Source of the DNA: JBFHER01 sp041584055
Lineage (GTDB): Bacteria > Bacteroidota > Bacteroidia > Bacteroidales > UBA5342
Direction: 5' to 3'
DNA: 8,048 nt
NCBI GenBank assembly: GCA_041584055.1
Contig: JBFHER010000174.1
Span: 1-8,048, forward strand
The translations under genes were made by a program, and so were the position numbers. Shown here piece after piece: positions 1 to 6,181 of the stretch. The stretch's first letter is position 1; each line of letters opens with the position of its first letter. A model generated the notes under the pieces. That model saw only the letters and a program-made list of their open reading frames with translations, searched no databases and was not told the DNA's origin.

Positions 1-1413
1 AAACATTGGCTTTTGAGTCCATTTTCCTTCTCCAGTCCTACTAGACCAGCCATCCATATAAAACCAACTGGCCGGATATTGCCCTTCCAACTGCCCACCT
101 TCTTCAAACAAGAAATCCGGCTGAATTTCAGGTACTCTACCCGAACCGTCGGAAACAACCATATCGCTGAATGGCGTTAAGTTTGCTAATAAATTCTGAC
201 TAAAACCAACCGGTGCATTTGGATTCCCTGCTTTTATAGCTTTAGCCAACTTTTCCCAGGGCGGATCAAGTTGATAGACTTTCCATCCGCTACCATCGAT
301 ATAGCCGGCAGTGGTAGCCAGGTCTTCACCATAACGCAGACTTACCTCACGAAAATGATCTTCTAAAAATTTAAAATAGCCAGCTGGATCAGGCGTATCG
401 CCACTGCCATAAGTTGGGCCATACAAATCATCCATGCCACTGTTAGGATTGTAGTAGAGCATTAGTCGAATATCGTGTTTTGCCAAACCATCAATCAATT
501 CCCTTATCAGATCCCGCTTGCAGGTAAACCCGGGTTTTATCCTGTCGATGGTTTTGCTGGGACCCGGCCAATGTTGGGTCCCATGTGCACAGGTAAAACA
601 TACCCACGAAGCACCTGTTTCTACCACTTTATCAACAAAGGCATCCACATCAAACAGATCTACTAACTTTTGGTATTGATCCCCAAGTCGTGGACCGCCA
701 TTAAATGGGACCGACCCGGAAGAAAAATGCACAAATAAACCATATTTACCATCCACCATCCATTGCACATCGGCTTTCATCGCTTTGGCTCTTTCTTTTA
801 TTGCTACTAAAGCTTCAGGGCGTACCAACTCAATGGACCAAAAGGCAAAAGGATTGGGTTTTATATTTGAATTCTCTTCAGCCTTTTTTTCTTTCCCAAA
901 AGTTACCAAACGAAAACTTATCTTATTTAGACCTTTGTTAAGCTTTAAGTTTTGCTTCAAATAATGCCTTTGAACGATTGGACGAGTATCCCAATTTCTA
1001 ATATTGGCTTTTTCTATTATGGTGGTAGTGCCTGATGTCACTTCAAATGTCGATTGCGAAAGGATATCATTGCTTCCTGTATACATCAGAGCGATGCTAT
1101 ACGCTGCTTCATACGGTGCTTCCACCTCCCAGGTCAGCACATCGTCTTTCGTGAAAAAACCTCTGATAAATGCATTATTCACCACCGTAGGTGTTGGACG
1201 TTCAAGATGATTGAGCTTGCCCGTAATTTCTGCACGAAAACCCATGATGGTTGTGATATCATCTGCCCTTAGTTGCCATGTTGTTGGGGCCCAATAGGGA
1301 TGAATATTTCTATCATGTGCATAAGTTGTATCTTGAGCTGGCAATTTAAAGCCAGGATACAAAAACAGACAAATTATTAATCCCAATATTATACTTCTAC
1401 AGCAACGCTTCAT
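1..1413 (-). CDS. GH29-like (alpha-L-fucosidase-like) secreted protein, C-terminus cut by window edge
   Basis: The reading frame is open from an ATG at 1413 to the window edge (471 codons, no stop), so the 3' end is missing. A Sec signal peptide covers about residues 1-27 (hydrophobic stretch at 8-20, cleavage near LPAQ-D). Residues about 40-170 look like a beta-sandwich carbohydrate-binding-like region. The catalytic-type barrel begins near 210: KYGLFVHF (223-230), AHGTQHWPGP (276-285), a KRDLIRELIDGLAKHDIRL stretch (299-317) leading to LYYN, and GYIDGSG (370-376). These match the order of conserved blocks in GH29/COG3669 fucosidases, with D373 where the catalytic nucleophile is expected. 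The family retains configuration while releasing terminal alpha-L-fucose. Oddities: the usual HWG after the first block reads HFS, and the usual His-His pair reads AHGTQH, so this is a divergent clade and the substrate may not be fucose. It follows a sulfatase by 79 bp and is probably co-transcribed with it. Fold confident, activity uncertain. Confidence 0.8.
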   Translation of the reverse strand, partial: MKRCCRSIILGLIICLFLYPGFKLPAQDTTYAHDRNIHPYWAPTTWQLRADDITTIMGFRAEITGKLNHLERPTPTVVNNAFIRGFFTKDDVLTWEVEAPYEAAYSIALMYTGSNDILSQSTFEVTSGTTTIIEKANIRNWDTRPIVQRHYLKQNLKLNKGLNKISFRLVTFGKEKKAEENSNIKPNPFAFWSIELVRPEALVAIKERAKAMKADVQWMVDGKYGLFVHFSSGSVPFNGGPRLGDQYQKLVDLFDVDAFVDKVVETGASWVCFTCAHGTQHWPGPSKTIDRIKPGFTCKRDLIRELIDGLAKHDIRLMLYYNPNSGMDDLYGPTYGSGDTPDPAGYFKFLEDHFREVSLRYGEDLATTAGYIDGSGWKVYQLDPPWEKLAKAIKAGNPNAPVGFSQNLLANLTPFSDMVVSDGSGRVPEIQPDFLFEEGGQLEGQYPASWFYMDGWSSRTGEGKWTQKPMF

Positions 1414-1492
1414 ATATTAATTTTTTACATTCATTAAAAACAATTCTAAACATCAGAAAGGTTTTTTCTGAAAAGAGAAAATCAAAATGGAA

Positions 1493-3052
1493 TTAATTGA
1501 TAATACTTTCAATTTGTTTCCAGCCTTCCATTGCATCATTTTCCTGAGGCAATCCAGGCGTACTTCTTCCATCAAGAATCAATTTCTTCAACGCCGCTTT
1601 TAACTCTGCTGCTTTTTCAGGATTTTCAGCGATTAAATTCTTGGTTTCGCCAATATCCTCTTTTAAATTGTATAACTGCATGGGTGGTAGATCCATCTTA
1701 TTTTTTCTTATATCCGCTGGTCTTGGGTCACTCCATCCGCCAGAGCCCGGACACACGCAAAGTTTCCAGTCACCCTGCCTGATTGCGAACATACCATCTA
1801 TTGAGTGATGAACAATATACTCACGAATATCCTTATCACTTTCGCCGGTGATAAGCGGCAAGATGCTGTAACTGTCTTCTCCCTCGTTATCCTGCATTTT
1901 ATAACCGCTTAGCTCGGCGCAGGTTGCAAAGAAGTCGGTGGTACAAATTGTTTTATCGGAGCTTGAATTTTTCAAGCCTGAAGCAGGCCATTCAACTATA
2001 AAAGGCACCCTGTGCCCACCTTCATAAATATCTGCTTTGGCGCCCCGGAAAGTATAACTTGGCTTATGATTAAATGTAGCCAGGGTTTTAAAATCAGCTT
2101 TGGGTGAACACCCATTGTCGCTTGTAAACACAAGGAGCGTATTTTCTGAAATTCCGTTTTGTGTAAGCGTTTCACGTATCTGACGCAGCACATCGTCCAC
2201 CTGCATCACAAAATCGCCATAGGTATTTGTGTTGCTTTTCCCTAAGAATGCTTCGGAAGGTAATATTGGTGTATGTGGCGCCGGTAGTGGGAAGTACAAA
2301 AAGAACGGCTTATCCTTTTTTGCATTATCATTAATGTAACGAATCGCTTTGTTGGTAATATTTTGCAAGACATCATCATGAGAAAAATCATCCGCAGTTA
2401 AGCCTTTTCTCCACATCTTCATGCCTCCGGAAGCAGTCGATTTTGTAGGAACCATTGTAGGCATTCCGTTCTCTACATACACATAAGGTGGCATATCAAG
2501 TGATCCACAAAAGCCATATGCATAGTCGAAACCATGGGTGTTGGGTCCATTTTTAACAGCCTGCGTAAAATCTACGTTCCCTTTTAGACCATTCACATTG
2601 TTTTCAGCATCTTCCTCAACTTTTTCAGCCCAGTCCCAGCCCAAATGCCATTTTCCAATGTAAGCCGTATTGTAGCCTTGTGATTTAAGCATTTCGGCAA
2701 TGGTTGTCCGCTCCTGCTTGATGAGTGATTTTGAATAGCCATTTAAAACACTTTTCTTCAATTTAGATCGCCAGTTATAACGCCCTGTCAATATCCCGTA
2801 GCGCGTTGGCGAACAAACTGATGATGAGGTATGGGCATCGGTAAACATCACCCCATTTTGTGCCATTTCATCCATGTTTGGGGTTGAGATTTTCCCTTCC
2901 GGGTTAAAGCATTTCACATCGCCATACCCCAAATCATCGGCCAGGATATAAACAATGTTTGGTTGTTCAACCTGTTCTTTTTTACTTTTTACGGAATTAC
3001 ATGCAACAAACACGAAGACCAGTAATGTGATAAACAAACTTGTTTTTTTCAT
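1493..3052 (-). CDS. S1-family formylglycine sulfatase, lipoprotein
   Basis: A 519-residue sulfatase that hydrolyses sulfate esters, here probably on a polysaccharide or its oligosaccharides. The N-terminus has a lipoprotein signal with a VFVAC lipobox, so C18 would be lipidated and the enzyme anchored to a membrane. The catalytic domain starts with PNIVYILADD (D39 and D40, calcium ligands). It then shows the maturation signature CSPTR-GILTG at 80-90, where C80 would become formylglycine and R84 completes C-x-P-x-R. Further active-site residues visible are K134 and H136 (GKWHLG), H260 (PAPH), D312 and N313 (SDNG) and K339 (RGAK). The C-terminal part (about 420-500, GDWKL onward, ending near GRSTPG) is the usual smaller sulfatase subdomain. 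Length is normal for the family. ATG at 3052 is chosen because it directly starts the signal peptide. It is a clear paralogue of the sulfatase at 6182-7771. The SulfAtlas subfamily (perhaps S1_15) is only a guess. Maturation needs a formylglycine-generating enzyme not seen here. Confidence 0.95.
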   Translation of the reverse strand: MKKTSLFITLLVFVFVACNSVKSKKEQVEQPNIVYILADDLGYGDVKCFNPEGKISTPNMDEMAQNGVMFTDAHTSSSVCSPTRYGILTGRYNWRSKLKKSVLNGYSKSLIKQERTTIAEMLKSQGYNTAYIGKWHLGWDWAEKVEEDAENNVNGLKGNVDFTQAVKNGPNTHGFDYAYGFCGSLDMPPYVYVENGMPTMVPTKSTASGGMKMWRKGLTADDFSHDDVLQNITNKAIRYINDNAKKDKPFFLYFPLPAPHTPILPSEAFLGKSNTNTYGDFVMQVDDVLRQIRETLTQNGISENTLLVFTSDNGCSPKADFKTLATFNHKPSYTFRGAKADIYEGGHRVPFIVEWPASGLKNSSSDKTICTTDFFATCAELSGYKMQDNEGEDSYSILPLITGESDKDIREYIVHHSIDGMFAIRQGDWKLCVCPGSGGWSDPRPADIRKNKMDLPPMQLYNLKEDIGETKNLIAENPEKAAELKAALKKLILDGRSTPGLPQENDAMEGWKQIESIIN

Positions 3053-3080
3053 AATCTATATTCTAATTTTCTATTTTGTC

Positions 3081-3104
3081 TAAAAAGAAGTCACCCGGCG
3101 ACTT
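3081..3104 (-). terminator. Intrinsic-terminator-like hairpin between LamG gene and sulfatase gene
   Basis: Read on the minus strand, AAGTCG-CCGGG-TGACTT can fold into a six-pair stem (one G-U) with a five-base loop, and it is followed at once by CTTTTT. The stem and loop are GC-rich compared with the AT-rich gap around them. It lies about 38 bp past the stop of the LamG-like gene and about 36 bp before the start of the lipoprotein sulfatase. It could end the upstream transcript or only partly reduce read-through. Stem length is modest. Confidence 0.5.
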
Positions 3105-3142
3105 ATGTACTTTTCGTTTTGAAATTCAATTAATCTGCTCTT

Positions 3143-4069
3143 TTACTCAAAATAAACCTTCCGCAAATAATTGTACACCTTTTTCATATCCTGCTCATCC
3201 AATGCTGTTTCATACATCAGAAGTCTTGCCAGTTCCCCATCGAAAGATTCTTTTCCCTGATGGTTAATGGCATTTCTTTCGGTCCCAATTGCCATGCGAC
3301 TTGGTTCTACATTGGCAACGGGATATTTGCCAGCATTGACCGCTTTTGAAGGGTTGTTCACAAAGAGTTCCAGAAGTACGGTATCCTGTCCTGTACCCTG
3401 TCTGCCCATGATGATGTGCCATTCATTTATAGCTGGTTTTGGACCAGCCACTTCCGGGGTATTAACCTTATCACGAACTGTTTTGCTCATCCCGTTACGA
3501 GACCCCATATATACTCTGCCATCGGGATAGAAAGAACCCCAAAACCCTGCATATTGTCCAGGTTCCAATTGAGGTTTTCCCGTATTTCGAAGGCATCCGA
3601 AAAAGGCATTTGGATATCCGGAGTTGATTTTCCCTGGTCCACGCTGCACATACGGTTTAATTACAGCAAACCATGTATATCCACCCCCGGTTATCATGCC
3701 GTGAAAAGCCTCATCATTATCGTTTATTAATTCATCTTCTCTAAAAACAAGACTGTTATGACCGTTAATTTCACCATCATTTTTCAAAAGTGTAGGTCGT
3801 CCAGTTCCCTGAATTTCCTGTGAAATGATGGTTTTCGTTCTGCCTTCTTCTGTTATTTTAAAGTCAACAGCCTTTGCATTTACGACCTGGTTTGTCCATA
3901 CAGTAACCATACTATCCTCCTCCATGGTCAGCCCCAAATCAGCATTTAAATCGAGTACCAATGCTTTTGAGACAGGCAAACCTGTTTTATTTATTTTGCT
4001 TTGTGCATGTAACTGAGGAAATACCATGGAGAACACTGCCACCAAAACAAAGCATTTTCTATAATTCAT
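3143..4069 (-). CDS. Secreted LamG/concanavalin-A-like jelly-roll protein
   Basis: A 308-residue exported protein. Residues 1-23 form a Sec signal peptide (hydrophobic 7-20, cleavage after HAQ), with no lipobox. The remainder fits a LamG-type concanavalin-like beta-sandwich: a 'valLDLNAD' opening strand (about 37-44), a 'NSLVFRED' strand (105-112), YTWFAVIKP (131-139), a central segment with many Gly and aromatic residues (148-190), and the closing FDGELARLLMYETALDEQD (276-294) followed by a helix ending KKVYNYLRKVYF. That closing pattern is typical of LamG-like domains in Bacteroidota and Planctomycetes carbohydrate loci. No attached catalytic domain is visible, so a glycan-binding role is more likely than hydrolysis, though some folds of this class are lyases or glucanases. 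It sits between a small NTF2-like lipoprotein gene (231 bp upstream) and a sulfatase gene (90 bp downstream). The ATG at 4069 begins the signal peptide. Confidence 0.8.
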   Translation of the reverse strand: MNYRKCFVLVAVFSMVFPQLHAQSKINKTGLPVSKALVLDLNADLGLTMEEDSMVTVWTNQVVNAKAVDFKITEEGRTKTIISQEIQGTGRPTLLKNDGEINGHNSLVFREDELINDNDEAFHGMITGGGYTWFAVIKPYVQRGPGKINSGYPNAFFGCLRNTGKPQLEPGQYAGFWGSFYPDGRVYMGSRNGMSKTVRDKVNTPEVAGPKPAINEWHIIMGRQGTGQDTVLLELFVNNPSKAVNAGKYPVANVEPSRMAIGTERNAINHQGKESFDGELARLLMYETALDEQDMKKVYNYLRKVYFE

Positions 4070-4121
4070 TTTTTCTAAATCGCTTTCGTTCTACTTTTAT
4101 TTATTTAACAACCTTCCAGGA

Positions 4122-4131
4122 ACAAATTTGT
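4122..4131 (-). promoter_or_regulatory. Weak candidate promoter element upstream of LamG gene
   Basis: The perfect palindrome ACAAATTTGT lies 53 bp upstream of the LamG start. Its core CAAATTTG differs at one base from the Bacteroidota -7 consensus TAnnTTTG. A TTTG occurs 16 bases upstream on the minus strand, a little closer than the usual -33 spacing. The gap of 231 bp before this gene makes an internal promoter plausible, but the match is imperfect. Confidence 0.22.
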
Positions 4132-4185
4132 GAAACAAACGACTTGCAAAGACCCAATTCTTTTATTGTCAGATCATGTTTTGCT

Positions 4186-4212
4186 TAAAACAAAATCAGC
4201 AAAGTAGCTGAT
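4186..4212 (-). terminator. Possible terminator downstream of NTF2-like gene
   Basis: On the minus strand ATCAGC-TACTTT-GCTGAT forms a six-pair stem with a six-base loop, followed by TTTTGTTTT. It lies about 90 bp beyond the TAG stop of the NTF2-like gene. The stem is short and half AT. An overlapping alternative fold (TGTTTT-AAGC-AAAACA) partly competes with the T-rich tail. It is a candidate end for the first three-gene transcript. Confidence 0.35.
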
Positions 4213-4300
4213 AAAAGGATATGTTTTTGCAGGCCATCATTCCATTGAAAGGTGTTCTCAATTATTTTTTTATATATGACATTTTAATATCTTTCGCTGC

Positions 4301-4750
4301 CTAGTTCTGTTCTGCACAGGGGTTGTTCAACATGCCCATGTCGTATTTGATCTTCCATGTGCCATCCGTTTGTTTTTCCCAAATATGCAGTGCTTTAAAT
4401 TTTTCTGTTGTAAACACATCGTATGCCACGTTCCCTTCTACACGGATTTCCAGGTATTCACGATCTTTTTTCCATGCATTTTTAACAACTGTTTTAGCCG
4501 TATCTTTTTCCTGCATTGCCCGTTCTTCAAAATACCGTTTAATCTCTTTCCTGTCCCACACATATGGTTCCGTGTGCAGGCGTTTGGCATCATCGGCAAA
4601 AAAAGATTCCACGGTTAAAAAATCCCCGGCTGCCCAGGCATTTTCATAGTCTTCAATGGTTTGCATCAAAGTCTCTTTTTCTGTTTTATTGCTTTGACAA
4701 GCAGCCAGACTTAATAACAAGAAGAAAAAATATATTTTGATGTGCTTCAT
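4301..4750 (-). CDS. Small NTF2/SnoaL-like (DUF4440-type) lipoprotein
   Basis: A 149-residue exported protein with a lipoprotein signal: hydrophobic residues 7-15 and lipobox LAAC, so C18 would be lipidated. The mature part starts with a helix (about 25-42, TLMQTIEDYENAWAAGDF), then VESFFADDAKRLHTEP (47-62), a helix around 68-80, and antiparallel strands containing VEGNVAYDVFTTEKF (104-118) and a closing LHIWEKQTDGTWKIKYDMGM (121-140). This helix-helix-strand order and the 'w...dG.WKI..d' end are typical of the NTF2-like/SnoaL/DUF4440 superfamily, a cone-shaped pocket that binds small molecules or acts as an enzyme in some members. No specific catalytic residues can be assigned. It starts 16 bp after the GH43 gene, so it is very likely in the same transcript as GH43 and the first sulfatase. 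Its role in glycan use is unknown. The stop is TAG. Confidence 0.8.
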   Translation of the reverse strand: MKHIKIYFFFLLLSLAACQSNKTEKETLMQTIEDYENAWAAGDFLTVESFFADDAKRLHTEPYVWDRKEIKRYFEERAMQEKDTAKTVVKNAWKKDREYLEIRVEGNVAYDVFTTEKFKALHIWEKQTDGTWKIKYDMGMLNNPCAEQN

Positions 4751-4766
4751 TTTATATACTTATTTT

Positions 4767-6170
4767 TTAGTGTGACTGATGCTTTCCAGCTGCAGGTGAC
4801 CATTCAAACCAATCAAGCTTGAACAAATTATCAGAGTTCCCTTCGTAGCAAACATAGATTGTTTGGGGTCCCCGAATCCTGTTCAAGGTTGTTGATAACG
4901 TTGTATAATTGTTCCAGCCGCCAGTTGCAGGAACGGGGATCTCACGGAGAACCGTTCCGGTGGGACTATTGACACGGATCACAATGGTACCACCATCATT
5001 GGGTGACGCCACGCGCACACGAAAGGGAAATGGGTCAGCACTGCTGCCAAATTCAAGATGCTTGTAGCTCGTCCAGTCACCATTTGAAATCAACCCAAGA
5101 AGTCCATCCTTTTCTTCAAATGTTCCATTTTTTTCGGAGTAATGTTCAGCTTCAAGTCGTGTGCTCCCATTCGCAAGAAGTGTGGCCTTGTTTTCTACAG
5201 GATCAGTTTTACCTCTTCTTCCGGGAGAATACACTGATTTTGTAATTTCAACACCCTCATCCAGGGTATAAACGATCGGTTCTATGGTCCCATCTTCGCG
5301 AAAGGTCATTTTATCAAAACATACGGAGCGCTTATAGCGATTGCCATGATTCACATCACCACGATGATAGAAAAGATACCATTCTCCGTTAAATTCAATC
5401 GCAGAGGTGTGGTTGGGTGATTCGGGTGAATTTGGTGCCAGACGGCCTTGAAATGTTGCATACTGAGGCAATGGAGAGTCGGCCATCCAGTAGTTGGTCA
5501 CACCTCCAACCCTTGCACTGAAATAGTAAATGCCATTGCGTTTAAAAACGTGAACAGCCTCATTCACATTTTCTTTACTTAAACGAATCCATGGTCCATC
5601 CAACTCGATCATATTGTCCTTTAACTTTGCCCCCATAATATGCGAGCCCGGCTCGCCGATATCCACCCAGTGATCATTGCCATAGATATAGGCCTGACCA
5701 TCATCATCAACGATGACTGTTGGGTCAAATATGGTGGCAATCTCATTGCTTACGGCTGATTCCCACGGGCCTGTGGGGGTCCTGCTTTTGGCAACACCCA
5801 CATGGGTAATATCGCCAGGAAAATACCAATAGTACCAGCCATTTTTATAAGCTGCATCCGGGGCATTCATGTTCGTATGAACATACTCAAAACCCGGATC
5901 AAGTTGCGGATCCAGCGCCACGCCATGGTTGGTCCAGTTTATTAAATCCGATGACTCCAGAATCACATAATCCTTCATCGATTCATAGTTAATTGCATCG
6001 AGTTGATCGTGAGAACAATACAAATAAACTTTCCCATTAAAAACCTCAGCTGACGGGTCGCAGACAAACATAAAATTTGGATCGCTGTCCCTGAGGATAG
6101 GATTTTGAGCAAAACCCCAGGTTCCAACAAGGATAATAAGGACTATGTGTGCTATTCTATTTCTAACCAT
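4767..6170 (-). CDS. GH43-family glycosidase with C-terminal CBM6-like domain
   Basis: A 467-residue secreted enzyme. A Sec signal peptide spans residues 1-22 (cleavage after GFAQ). A five-bladed beta-propeller GH43 domain fills about 23-310. The catalytic triad can be placed by spacing and motif: D38 in CDPSAEVFNGKVY (base), D149 in FDPTVIVDDDGQAYIYG (pKa modulator) and E204 in NEAVHVFKRNGIYYF (acid). The spacings of 111 and 55 agree with known GH43 xylosidases. Residues about 337-457 resemble CBM6: LEAEHYSEKNG, NGDWTSYKHLEF, GGWNNYTTL, and a terminal LFKLDWFEW. GH43 enzymes invert and act on arabinose, xylose or galactose linkages. The subfamily and substrate here cannot be read off. The frame also has a TTG at 6185 (472 residues, overlapping the sulfatase stop by 3 bp). 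The ATG at 6170 is preferred because it leaves an 11-bp gap and a compact signal peptide. Confidence 0.92.
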   Translation of the reverse strand: MVRNRIAHIVLIILVGTWGFAQNPILRDSDPNFMFVCDPSAEVFNGKVYLYCSHDQLDAINYESMKDYVILESSDLINWTNHGVALDPQLDPGFEYVHTNMNAPDAAYKNGWYYWYFPGDITHVGVAKSRTPTGPWESAVSNEIATIFDPTVIVDDDGQAYIYGNDHWVDIGEPGSHIMGAKLKDNMIELDGPWIRLSKENVNEAVHVFKRNGIYYFSARVGGVTNYWMADSPLPQYATFQGRLAPNSPESPNHTSAIEFNGEWYLFYHRGDVNHGNRYKRSVCFDKMTFREDGTIEPIVYTLDEGVEITKSVYSPGRRGKTDPVENKATLLANGSTRLEAEHYSEKNGTFEEKDGLLGLISNGDWTSYKHLEFGSSADPFPFRVRVASPNDGGTIVIRVNSPTGTVLREIPVPATGGWNNYTTLSTTLNRIRGPQTIYVCYEGNSDNLFKLDWFEWSPAAGKHQSH

Positions 6171-6181
6171 AAGTGTACGCT

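Noticed and set aside
475..1272. Several plus-strand open frames across the left end
   Set aside because: They lie opposite a continuous 471-codon minus-strand frame with clear GH29-like motifs, so they are shadows.
1453..1471. Hairpin TCAGAAA-GGTTT-TTTCTGA between the lipoprotein sulfatase and GH29-like gene as terminator
   Set aside because: The stem is almost all A-T and no T-run follows in the direction of transcription; not convincing in AT-rich DNA.
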